This document shows positions 35,821 through 44,010 of a stretch of DNA of 64,000 nucleotides, one piece after another. Source of the stretch: Hellea sp. (lineage in GTDB: Bacteria; Pseudomonadota; Alphaproteobacteria; Caulobacterales; Maricaulaceae); assembly GCA_020629545.1 (NCBI GenBank), contig JAHDDC010000011.1, positions 1 to 64,000 on the forward strand, written 5' to 3'. The first letter of the stretch is position 1; every line of letters starts with the position of its first letter. Both the position numbers and the translations under genes were made by a program. The notes under the pieces are model-generated. The model saw only the letters and a program-made list of their open reading frames with translations. It did not search any database and was not told the origin of the DNA.

Positions 35821-36558
35821 TCAACCTTTATCGCTTATAAAGCGCATAGAAAATTTTGTAACTTCGTGTTCTTTATCGTCCCAGAACTCTGGAACCAGAT
35901 CGCAAAAGCCGCTTAATCGTCTGGCGGCATGATTAAACGGTTTCGCCATAGGGCCGGTTTTTATAGCCGCATGAACGATGTCATTTCGGCCAAAGGCTTT
36001 CCCCAGCTCCGCAGAACTGAAGCAACCGATTACACCGGCTTCTGGTTGATCGAACTCCTTGGCAAAAGATTTTGTCAATACCCGTATTTTGCTCCGGCCG
36101 CCAGCTGACCCATCAGATGCCTCGATCCGCCAGGCTAATGGGTTTCCTTGCGCGGCGGACTTAACTTGATCAAATCCGATATAGGCCTGACCAGCTTTCA
36201 ATGACATGGTCATCAAAGACAAAACCCGGCGATTCAAAAGACTGGTAGTTAAATCGAGTAGCGAATCATCAACCGGGCTTTTGGCTTTAAAGCCCCGGGA
36301 AAAAGCGTCCGAATTAATCGCCTTTTCCAGCATTGCTTTTTCCGCACTCACCCAAACACCCCGGCCCGGAAGTTTTTCCATAATATCAGGTACAACATCT
36401 CCGGCAGGGCCTTTGACAAAACGGATCATATTTGACGTCTCGCGTGTCTCTCCGCTGGCCACGCAGCGACGCTCCGTCCCTTTATGGCCCCGGCGATCCT
36501 CTTGTAACCCTAAAGGATCAGCAGCTTCGCTGCCGGATATGACAAGTTCAGCGTTCAA
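35821..36558 (-). CDS. ylxR: YlxR-like RNA-binding protein
   Basis: 245 residues. The N-terminal DUF448/YlxR domain is about 28-105 (ERRCVASGETRETSNMIRFV, KLPGRGVWVSAEKA). The C-terminal half resembles an L7Ae/L30e-type fold (LLNLMTMSLKAGQAYIGFDQ region, continuing VIGCFSSAELGKAFG), a two-domain layout common in alphaproteobacteria. YlxR-type proteins bind RNA, including RNase P RNA in Bacillus. It lies 3 bp after nusA and 45 bp before infB, the conserved order. Confidence 0.85.
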   Translation of the reverse strand: MNAELVISGSEAADPLGLQEDRRGHKGTERRCVASGETRETSNMIRFVKGPAGDVVPDIMEKLPGRGVWVSAEKAMLEKAINSDAFSRGFKAKSPVDDSLLDLTTSLLNRRVLSLMTMSLKAGQAYIGFDQVKSAAQGNPLAWRIEASDGSAGGRSKIRVLTKSFAKEFDQPEAGVIGCFSSAELGKAFGRNDIVHAAIKTGPMAKPFNHAARRLSGFCDLVPEFWDDKEHEVTKFSMRFISDKG

Positions 36559-36561
36559 ATC

Positions 36562-38190
36562 CTAGCTCTCAAATACGCTCTCGGCTGTAGGCTCAGTCGA
36601 CTCTTCGGTCTCTTCGTCTTCTTCAACAAGGTCAGCTGCATCAATCCAGCCCGCTTTGACGCGCGCCTGCATGATCAGGTCTGTTGCCGCAGTTTCTGAC
36701 ATGCCAAAACCATCCAATATTCCGGCTTCATGAACCTTTTCGCCGTTCTTCATCTCTGTATATCCGCGTAGATCATCAGGGATGAGGCCGGCAACATCTT
36801 CGACGGTTTTGACGTCATTTGCACCAAAAGCAACGGCCATTGGCAGCGTCACGCCTTCGATCTCTAGAACGGCATCTTCAACGCCGGCGGCCTTACGTTT
36901 TTCGTCTTGCTCTTTCGAAAGGCGCTCAAGATATTCACGAGCCCGGGTTTGAAGCTCGACAGCTGTGTCTTCGTCAAATCCTTCGATCATGGTCAATTCG
37001 TCCAGGGCAACATAACCGACCTCTTCAAGAGTCTCAAAACCCTCTGATACAAGTAATTGAGCGATCATTTCATCGACATCGAGCGCTTCCATAAACAGAG
37101 TTGAACGCTCCAGGAATTCTTTCTGACGACGCTCAGATTCTTGTTCTTCGGTCATGATATCGATAGACCAGCCGGATAATTGTGAGGCGAGGCGAACATT
37201 TTGCCCGCGGCGACCAATCGCCAGTGATAATTGCTCATCTGGCACCACAACCTCGATCCGGTTGTCGTCTTCATCGATCACAACCTTCGTAACTTCAGCA
37301 GGCTGCAAAGCATTGACAATAAACGTCGCCGCATCATCCGTCCAAGGAATGATATCGATACGTTCACCCTGAAGTTCATTCACGACCGCCTGAACACGAG
37401 ACCCCCGCATACCCACACAAGCCCCGACAGGATCGATGGAGTTATCATTTGAATAGACGGCAATCTTCGCACGGCTGCCTGGGTCTCTGGCCACCGAAAC
37501 GATCTGGATAATGCCTTCATAGACTTCTGGAACTTCTTGAGAAAATAGCTGAGCCATGAATTGCGGATGAGCACGGGACAAGAATATCTGGCTTCCGCGC
37601 TGCTCCTCACGAACCTCAAGAATGTAAGCCCGAATACGGTCGCCGCCTTTGACATTTTCACGCGGAAGTGATTCTTCCCGGCGAATAACACCTTCAGCAC
37701 GTCCGAGATCGACAATGATGTGGCCATATTCCACGCGCTTGACAATGCCGTTGATAATCTCGCCAACGCGATCCTTAAACTCTTCATATTGGCGAGCCCG
37801 TTCGGCTTCGCGGACTTTTTGAACGATAACTTGTTTGGCCATTTGGCTTTGAACACGACCAAACTCAATAGGCGGAAGAGGTGTCGTTATCTCATATCCG
37901 ATTTCAGCTTCCGGATGATCGAGTTTGGCTGTCGGCAAATCGATCTCTGTTGATTCATTCTCTACCTCTTCAACAACCGTCACGACCCGTTTTAAATCCA
38001 TTTGCCCGCTTACAGGATCAAGTTTGGCACGAATATCGAGCTCGCTACCATAGCGCAGACGCGCGGCTTTTTGGATGGCTTCTTCAATGGCTTCAAGAAC
38101 GATAGATTTATCGATCGACTTTTCCTGCGCAACCGCATTTGCGATTTGCAGCAATTCAAGTTTGTTCGCACTAATTCCAGCTGTTGACAT
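36562..38190 (-). CDS. nusA: Transcription termination/antitermination factor NusA
   Basis: 542 residues. It has an N-terminal RNA-polymerase-binding domain, an S1 domain (IINGIVKRVEYGHIIVDLGR), KH1 and KH2 (VGACVGMRGSRVQAVVNELQ; LAIGRRGQNVRLASQLSGW) and a C-terminal acidic HhH repeat region (about 350-520). It modulates pausing, intrinsic termination and Rho action. It is 17 bp downstream of rimP and transcribed behind the terminator at 38771-38795, consistent with NusA autoregulation seen in other bacteria. Confidence 0.96.
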   Translation of the reverse strand: MSTAGISANKLELLQIANAVAQEKSIDKSIVLEAIEEAIQKAARLRYGSELDIRAKLDPVSGQMDLKRVVTVVEEVENESTEIDLPTAKLDHPEAEIGYEITTPLPPIEFGRVQSQMAKQVIVQKVREAERARQYEEFKDRVGEIINGIVKRVEYGHIIVDLGRAEGVIRREESLPRENVKGGDRIRAYILEVREEQRGSQIFLSRAHPQFMAQLFSQEVPEVYEGIIQIVSVARDPGSRAKIAVYSNDNSIDPVGACVGMRGSRVQAVVNELQGERIDIIPWTDDAATFIVNALQPAEVTKVVIDEDDNRIEVVVPDEQLSLAIGRRGQNVRLASQLSGWSIDIMTEEQESERRQKEFLERSTLFMEALDVDEMIAQLLVSEGFETLEEVGYVALDELTMIEGFDEDTAVELQTRAREYLERLSKEQDEKRKAAGVEDAVLEIEGVTLPMAVAFGANDVKTVEDVAGLIPDDLRGYTEMKNGEKVHEAGILDGFGMSETAATDLIMQARVKAGWIDAADLVEEDEETEESTEPTAESVFES

Positions 38191-38207
38191 TTGGTACTCC
38201 CTGACAA

Positions 38208-38747
38208 CTATTCCGTTTTGACTTTTTGTGATGCTTCAGCGGCAGCTTTCTGTGCCTGTCCCGCTGCAATTAACTCATCGGTGATTAAAAGCTTGGCCTC
38301 ACTAATCCAGTTAAATGGGATTTCGGCTCGATCTTCTTCACCATCAAGATCAATTTCTATATTCTCGCCCTCATAACCCGCGATGATACCGCGAAAGCGT
38401 TTTCGGCCTTCCACAAACCGATCAAGCTCTATCCGCGCGAGATATCCAGTATAAGTCGCGTAATCCTCGAGGCTGGTCAAAGGTCGGTCCAGACCGGGCG
38501 ATGAAACTTCTAAAACATAAGCATCGCGAATTGGATCTTCAACTTCGAGAGCCGATGACAGGGCCCGAGATAAATCAGCGCAATTGTCAACACTCATCAG
38601 ACCATCTGATATGCGTTCCGCCATGATTTGTACGGTCGAACGCTTCCCGCCCATAACACGAATGCGCACGATCCGAAGTCCCAGATCCTTGGCGATCGGG
38701 TCCGCTATCGTCAAGATACGCGCATCAATATCAGTTTTGGTCTTCAT
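38208..38747 (-). CDS. rimP: Ribosome maturation factor RimP
   Basis: 179 residues; needed for 30S subunit assembly. The N-terminal domain contains GLRIVRIRVMGGKRSTVQIM and the middle signature DPIRDAYVLEVSSPGLDRPL is diagnostic. The C-terminal SH3-like domain follows (GIIAGYEGENIEIDLDGEED). It heads the nusA operon. The 23 nt between the upstream terminator's T-tract and the start codon encode a nine-codon frame (MGKIDGRR, stop) that overlaps the rimP start by ATGA; whether it is translated is unknown. Confidence 0.94.
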   Translation of the reverse strand: MKTKTDIDARILTIADPIAKDLGLRIVRIRVMGGKRSTVQIMAERISDGLMSVDNCADLSRALSSALEVEDPIRDAYVLEVSSPGLDRPLTSLEDYATYTGYLARIELDRFVEGRKRFRGIIAGYEGENIEIDLDGEEDRAEIPFNWISEAKLLITDELIAAGQAQKAAAEASQKVKTE

Positions 38748-38770
38748 CTACGTCCATCAATTTTGCCCAT

Positions 38771-38795
38771 AAAAAAAACGGCCCCGCTGGGGCCG
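38771..38795 (-). terminator. Intrinsic terminator, candidate attenuator of the rimP-nusA-infB operon
   Basis: On the minus strand CGGCCCC-AGC-GGGGCCG (7-bp perfect GC stem) is followed by eight T residues. It ends 23 nt before the rimP start, so it either terminates trmB transcripts or, if the rimP promoter lies upstream, is an attenuator. There is little room for a full promoter between it and rimP. Confidence 0.85.
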
Positions 38796-38885
38796 CCATC
38801 TTGCGTTTAGATACGCTTAGGCGTTTATGTTGAGGTCGATATAGGGATAAACCCAGCTCTTGTCCAGACTCAATTGACAATTAAA

Positions 38886-39554
38886 TCAAGCTGCCGTTTT
38901 AAATTGCAGATAATGACAAGGTCGGCCCGCTTTATGTGCTTTGGCCTCATATCGCGTTCCGGGCCAATTTGGATAAGGCGTTCGCCAGCTGCGAGGCGAA
39001 TCCGGTGCGAATACAATCTTTCCATTTTGCCGAAGTCTTACCAATGTCCAGTCGACATAGTCGATAATATCGCTCGCAAAGTAGAAATCTCCGCCCGGCC
39101 GCAAAACCCGGACGACCTCGGTCAGAAACTGTTCGGTGATGATGCGGCGTTTGTTGTGCCGCGCTTTGGGCCAAGGGTCCGGAAATAAAACATACATTCG
39201 CGCGAGACTGTGATCCGGCAAATGGTCCATAACATCGCGGGCGTCTCCGTGATGCAGAAAGAGGTTTTCAAGTCCCAATTCATCAATATTGCTAACAGCT
39301 TTGGCGACCCCGTTTAAAAAGGGTTCCGCCCCGATAATAGCGACATCCGGATTCCGCTGCGCCAAATCAATCAAGTGATCAGCAGCCCCAAAGCCTATCT
39401 CCATCCAAACCTCTTTAAACCCCGATAAATCAAGGTCAGGTCTAAATGCAAATTTGGGATATACGCGCTCCATCAAGGCTTTTTGATTTGACCTTAAGGG
39501 GCGACCTTTGGATCGCCCGTATAGTCTTGGCCTATCAGAAGACTGATGGGCCAT
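38886..39554 (-). CDS. trmB: tRNA (guanine-N7-)-methyltransferase
   Basis: 222 residues; methylates G46 of tRNA using S-adenosylmethionine. The SAM-binding EIGFGAADHLIDLA and the catalytic-site VLFPDPWPKARHNKRR motif are the family hallmarks. It lies 3 bp downstream of the HTH gene and is likely co-transcribed. In many relatives, metK sits between the HTH gene and trmB; here it is absent. Confidence 0.94.
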   Translation of the reverse strand: MAHQSSDRPRLYGRSKGRPLRSNQKALMERVYPKFAFRPDLDLSGFKEVWMEIGFGAADHLIDLAQRNPDVAIIGAEPFLNGVAKAVSNIDELGLENLFLHHGDARDVMDHLPDHSLARMYVLFPDPWPKARHNKRRIITEQFLTEVVRVLRPGGDFYFASDIIDYVDWTLVRLRQNGKIVFAPDSPRSWRTPYPNWPGTRYEAKAHKAGRPCHYLQFKTAA

Positions 39555-39557
39555 AAT

Positions 39558-39977
39558 TTATTTGGCGTTTTCCTGTGCAGCCAGAGATCTGGCGAGCTCA
39601 AGAATTTGACGGCGAACCGCCCGGTTTTGAATTTGGGTGACAGCGGTCGCCAAAGCCACACCATCAGAGCTATTTATGAATTGATAAATCTCTGGTGGCT
39701 GAGCCGGTTCCCCGCCTTCCTTTTCGACCGAATCTGGGAGACCATCGTAAAAGAACTGAACAGGTACTTCCAATACTTTGGAAATTCCCCAAAGCCGACT
39801 AGCGCCAACCCGGTTGGTTCCGCGTTCATATTTTTGAACCTGCTGGAATGTGATCCCCAATTGATCACCGAGCTGTTCCTGACTCATTTTAAGTGACTTC
39901 CGCCGAAGCCTTATACGCGTCCCGACATGTGCATCGATTGCACTTGCCGCACGCGGAGCGTGTTTAGAAGAGGGCAT
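39558..39977 (-). CDS. XRE-family helix-turn-helix regulator
   Basis: 139 residues. The N-terminal HTH_3 domain (about 18-74) reads RIRLRRKSLKMSQEQLGDQL and GITFQQVQKYERGTNRVGAS, and a helical C-terminal tail follows. Small XRE regulators of this exact type sit between lnt and metK/trmB in alphaproteobacteria. Targets unknown. It begins 94 bp after the end of lnt and precedes trmB by 3 bp. Confidence 0.9.
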   Translation of the reverse strand: MPSSKHAPRAASAIDAHVGTRIRLRRKSLKMSQEQLGDQLGITFQQVQKYERGTNRVGASRLWGISKVLEVPVQFFYDGLPDSVEKEGGEPAQPPEIYQFINSSDGVALATAVTQIQNRAVRRQILELARSLAAQENAK

Positions 39978-40071
39978 CTGATAAACCTTTTGCTTTCTCG
40001 TTTCCGATCATGCCAATTGTACCACATCACAATCGGTTTATCTTTTCGTCCGCGCCAGACGTTTAATGTGA

Positions 40072-41640
40072 TTAAGTCTGACGTGTTGGCGCGGGTATAA
40101 GGACAAACAAGACGGTTATCAAGAACAATAACAGGTTGATATACTTCAGCGGTAAGCTTTCGCCTATTGGGCGAGGAAGGGGAGCATCAATCGCTTTACG
40201 CGTATTGGGTCCGGCAAATCGGTCAAATCTGCCATAAGGGTCCAACACACCAGAGAAACCATTGGCAGCCGATCTTATAAGCGGAATTTTTTCTTCGATA
40301 GCGCGGTAACGGGCAATATTGGCATGTTGATAAGGACCAACACTTTCGCCGTACCAGCCATCATTGGACTGATTAAGTATCCAGCTTGGGCGCGATCCAT
40401 CTTTGGGTCGTGGTGTAAAGCCAGAGAATATGACCTCATAGCAAATCTGAGAGCTTCCAAGCGGAAGGCCCGGAAAATTGATGAGCCCTTTGGTTTTCGC
40501 GGGCGTGATAGATCCCAAACTTGACGAGATAATCCTTGCGCCCAGCTTTTCGACAATCTGCCCGCCTGGGATAAATTCGCCAAATGGTACGAGGCGTTTT
40601 TTGTCATCAAATATGGCGACTTGTCCTGTAGGTTCCCCGTTGTCAAATGTGATGGCGATCGCTGAATTATAATAATGAAGACGGTTGTTTGAATCCCTCT
40701 CTGTGCGCAGGCTATTCATGATCCAAACGGGCGGCGTATTATCGGCCGCCAAAAATGTCTCGCCGATAGCTCTACGCAAATTCATATCGGCGACTGCAAT
40801 ACCGTCCATCGCGCCTTCAGGCCAAATTACATGCGTAACCTCTTCAAGGCCCGGTTCCGCTGTGAGGTAGATATGCTCCTGCACAATTTGCAAAGCTTTC
40901 AGTGGATTGTCATAATCCATTTTATCTTTCTGCTTGAACGGCACATTGACGATCCGCAGGCGAACATTGTCCACATAATCGACCGTCGCGCCGGAGAGCC
41001 GCGCAAATCCAAATGCAAATGTCGCCAGCAACAATGCAGCACCAAAGGCAATCGCAAACCGGTCTTTGAGCCACAAAAAACGCGCCAGACAAGCCGCGCA
41101 AAATAGAAACAAAAGTGACAGGCCATAAATGCCAAACAGGCTAGCCGATTGAGACATGGCTCCGCCGCCTTTGAAAACATAACCGGGCAAATTCCATGGA
41201 AAGCCGCCAAGCATATGACCGCGGCCAAATTCGGCGATAAAAAGCAATGCTGCGAGTGTCAAATAGGGCCATCGGGTTTGGCCCTTAAATCGACGGAAAA
41301 ACCAACCGGCCGCGCCCCAAAAGACGGCCAGCAATAGGGCGAGCGCAAAAATCATGGGCGGCATGGCCGGTATGAACTCGGGCCCTCGCGCGATGAAAGC
41401 TGAACCGATCCAGTAAACCTGCCCCATATAATAGCCGAGCCCTATAAAGGTTCCGGTCCAAAATGCCCGGCGGGGCGTGGTTGTGAGCCTTAAAAAATGG
41501 AAGGTGAGCGCATAAACCAGCATGGTAATGGGCCAGAGATGAAACGGCGCATGTCCCAGAATTCCCAGCAGGCCTAAAACAATTAATAGCCCATAATAAC
41601 GCCAGCCTGTCAGACCGGCGATCCGATCTAGAAAGTTCAT
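40072..41640 (-). CDS. lnt: Apolipoprotein N-acyltransferase
   Basis: 522 residues. Transfers the third acyl chain to the N-terminal Cys of lipoproteins in the inner membrane. It has about seven membrane segments, then a nitrilase-like periplasmic domain with catalytic Glu in VIWPEGAMDG, Lys in KKRLVPFGEFIPGG and Cys in SQICYEVIF. It overlaps the start of the corC-type gene by 4 bp (41637-41640), so the two are coupled. Many lipoproteins encoded in this window would be its substrates. Confidence 0.93.
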   Translation of the reverse strand: MNFLDRIAGLTGWRYYGLLIVLGLLGILGHAPFHLWPITMLVYALTFHFLRLTTTPRRAFWTGTFIGLGYYMGQVYWIGSAFIARGPEFIPAMPPMIFALALLLAVFWGAAGWFFRRFKGQTRWPYLTLAALLFIAEFGRGHMLGGFPWNLPGYVFKGGGAMSQSASLFGIYGLSLLFLFCAACLARFLWLKDRFAIAFGAALLLATFAFGFARLSGATVDYVDNVRLRIVNVPFKQKDKMDYDNPLKALQIVQEHIYLTAEPGLEEVTHVIWPEGAMDGIAVADMNLRRAIGETFLAADNTPPVWIMNSLRTERDSNNRLHYYNSAIAITFDNGEPTGQVAIFDDKKRLVPFGEFIPGGQIVEKLGARIISSSLGSITPAKTKGLINFPGLPLGSSQICYEVIFSGFTPRPKDGSRPSWILNQSNDGWYGESVGPYQHANIARYRAIEEKIPLIRSAANGFSGVLDPYGRFDRFAGPNTRKAIDAPLPRPIGESLPLKYINLLLFLITVLFVLIPAPTRQT

Positions 41641-42509
41641 TCTGCGGCTTGAGAGTTTTGCGCTTTGATCAACGCGGACTTGGATAAAATTCTAGCTTTT
41701 ATGGTTTTGACGCGTCTGGGATCAGCATCCAGAATTTCAAACTCAAGACCATCGGGATGATAAATAATCTCGCCGCGCTCAGGGACGCGTCCGGCCAAGG
41801 TAAAGACAAGCCCGCCCAAGGTTTGAACTTCATCCTCTTCATCGGCTGATGCGAAATCCCGGTCGATAGCCTCTTCAAAGTCATCGATCGTCACGCGCGC
41901 ATCGGCAACCCAATGAGTCTGCTTGCCGGTTTTGACAACGTCAATTTTGGGATCGGCTTCATCATGTTCGTCGTCAATGTCACCGACAATGGGTTCAATT
42001 AAATCCTCAATCGTCAAAATGCCATCTGTCCCGCCATATTCATCGACGACAATTGCCATATGTGTCCGGCGGGCCTGCATACGCCGCAATAAATCTTTGG
42101 CGAGCATTGATGGAGGTACAAATAATACCGGACGCTTAATTGACGTCAGAATTTTTTTATCCGGGTAGGATTTCGCCGCGCGGCCTTTCGCGTTCAGCAT
42201 AAGATAGGGCATGACATCTTTGATGTGAACCATGCCAACGGGTTCATCCAGAGTGTCTTTGAAGAGCGGTAAACGAGAATGTCCCGCGTCTTGAAAGGCC
42301 TTGGTTAAATCATGAAGCCCGGTCGTAATGTCAACGGCGATAATGTCGACTCGCGGAACCATCACATCTTCTACGCGCAGCAGATGAAACTGCTCAGCCG
42401 CATTCACCATACGTTTCGTGTCGGTTTTATCCTGGCTGTCCGGTTCCTCCGGGTTTCCCCGTCCCAGAATACGATCCAGCCAACTCATCGATGAAGGGTC
42501 TTCGCTCAT
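41637..42509 (-). CDS. corC: CorC/HlyC-type CBS-domain protein
   Basis: 290 residues without the N-terminal DUF21 membrane domain. Two CBS motifs (RVEDVMVPRVDIIAVD and IKRPVLFVPPSMLAKDLLRR with VVDEYGGTDGIL) precede the CorC_HlyC FAD-like domain (LGGLVFTLAGRVPERGEIIY). This short form is the CorC/YbeX type, linked to Mg2+/Co2+ handling and to ribosome biogenesis. It follows ybeY by 6 bp and overlaps lnt by 4 bp. Confidence 0.9.
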   Translation of the reverse strand: MSEDPSSMSWLDRILGRGNPEEPDSQDKTDTKRMVNAAEQFHLLRVEDVMVPRVDIIAVDITTGLHDLTKAFQDAGHSRLPLFKDTLDEPVGMVHIKDVMPYLMLNAKGRAAKSYPDKKILTSIKRPVLFVPPSMLAKDLLRRMQARRTHMAIVVDEYGGTDGILTIEDLIEPIVGDIDDEHDEADPKIDVVKTGKQTHWVADARVTIDDFEEAIDRDFASADEEDEVQTLGGLVFTLAGRVPERGEIIYHPDGLEFEILDADPRRVKTIKARILSKSALIKAQNSQAAE

Positions 42510-42515
42510 CGGTCC

Positions 42516-43001
42516 TTACTTAGTTACCTTGTTAGGTTCGTGAATATCATACGGGTTGTCAATACCCATTTGCGCGAGAGCTAGGATCTCTATTCTTTCC
42601 ATTTCAGCGGCCTCGGCGTCATCCAAATGGTCATAATCCAGAAGATGTAAAAATCCATGAATAATCAGATGGGCAAGATGATCCGTCACAGTCTTGTTTT
42701 GCGTCTTGGCTTCACGGCTTATAGTTTCGCGCGCCAATACCACATCGCCTAACATCGGATTGTTATCCAGACCATGAATGGGAAAAGATAGTACATTGGT
42801 AGGCTTATCCTTGCCGCGATAATCCCGGTTCAAATTTTGAATAGCCGCATCATCCGTAAATGCTATCGACAATTCGCCAACTGGCTGATGATCCAATATC
42901 GCCAATGCACCCTTGATCGACTGCTCACATAAAGCCCTCAAATCAATCTCGGTCTGTCGCCAGGCCTCGTCCTGGATCGCGATGTCGATACTGACCGTCA
43001 A
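42516..43001 (-). CDS. ybeY: Endoribonuclease YbeY (rRNA maturation)
   Basis: 161 residues. The zinc-binding signature HGFLHLLDYDH and the upstream SFP-containing TNVLSFPIHG motif are present, so the metal site is intact. YbeY takes part in 16S rRNA 3' end maturation and late 70S quality control. It starts 5 bp after phoH, in the conserved order phoH-ybeY-corC-lnt. Confidence 0.94.
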   Translation of the reverse strand: MTVSIDIAIQDEAWRQTEIDLRALCEQSIKGALAILDHQPVGELSIAFTDDAAIQNLNRDYRGKDKPTNVLSFPIHGLDNNPMLGDVVLARETISREAKTQNKTVTDHLAHLIIHGFLHLLDYDHLDDAEAAEMERIEILALAQMGIDNPYDIHEPNKVTK

Positions 43002-43006
43002 CAGAC

Positions 43007-43972
43007 TTAAAGAATACCATCAGATTTAGACGCATCGGCCTCATAGGCATCGATGATTTTACCCACGAGCGGGTGGCGCACGACATCACTGGTGAGAAAC
43101 TCCGTAGCAGCAATGCCTTTGATGTCTTTCAAAATTTTTAATGCATGGGCGAGACCTGAAATCTGCCCGCGCGGCAGATCAGACTGGCTGGGGTCCCCCG
43201 TAACCGCATAGGTCGCGCGATCGCCTAATCGCGTCAGCAACATTTTCATTTGAGACACCGTCGCATTTTGCGCTTCGTCAATCACGACAAATGCATCTCG
43301 CAAAGTCCGGCCGCGCATAAAAGCCAAGGGCGCGACTTCAATCTCGCCAGAGGCTTTACGGCGCTCGGTCTCGTCCCGTCCAAGTACCATATTCAGAGCA
43401 TCCCAGATGGGCTGCATGAAAGGATCGACTTTCTCATTCATATCGCCCGGCAAAAAGCCAAGACGCTCACCGGCTTCAATAGCGGGGCGGCAGGCAATGA
43501 AGCGCTGCACTTCTCCGCGCGCCAGCAGCGATGCTCCATAAGCTGTTGCCAGAAATGTTTTACCCGTACCGGCAGGGCCAACGCCAAAGATAATGGTATC
43601 GTCCTGCAACTGCCGGATAAAAGCTTCCTGGCGCGGTGTTTTGGGCACGATGGGGGCGCGGCGCGGAAACGGAATAATCGCATCAACAGCGGCGGCTTTG
43701 ACCTTGCCTTTGCCGATGGCTTTAATCAAGGCGCGCACATCATTGACACCGCACGGCCAGCCGCGCTCAAGCCGCTGATATATTTCGCGGACAAGCTCTC
43801 CAGCCCGCGCCCGCGACCCAGAATCGCCATTGATATGAACACTCGTACCCGGAGCCTCGATATAAACATCAAAAGCTTCTTCGATCAGAGCCAGAATAGC
43901 ATGGTTCGGTCCGCAGAGTTTCTTGACCAGATCCGGGTCGTCAAATTCCAATATGTCAGTTTGTTTACTCAA
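43007..43972 (-). CDS. phoH: PhoH-family ATPase (YbeZ)
   Basis: 321 residues. Walker A in FGVGPAGTGKTFLATAYG and Walker B in FVVIDEAQNATVSQMK identify the PhoH/YbeZ ATPase, probably an RNA helicase-like partner of YbeY. A small N-terminal KH-like region precedes it. It lies 38 bp downstream of the M16 peptidase, an insertion relative to the usual miaB-phoH adjacency. Confidence 0.93.
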   Translation of the reverse strand: MSKQTDILEFDDPDLVKKLCGPNHAILALIEEAFDVYIEAPGTSVHINGDSGSRARAGELVREIYQRLERGWPCGVNDVRALIKAIGKGKVKAAAVDAIIPFPRRAPIVPKTPRQEAFIRQLQDDTIIFGVGPAGTGKTFLATAYGASLLARGEVQRFIACRPAIEAGERLGFLPGDMNEKVDPFMQPIWDALNMVLGRDETERRKASGEIEVAPLAFMRGRTLRDAFVVIDEAQNATVSQMKMLLTRLGDRATYAVTGDPSQSDLPRGQISGLAHALKILKDIKGIAATEFLTSDVVRHPLVGKIIDAYEADASKSDGIL

Positions 43973-44010
43973 TGTGCTCTTTCTAATTCACGCTATTTAC
44001 GCGCCGCCCA

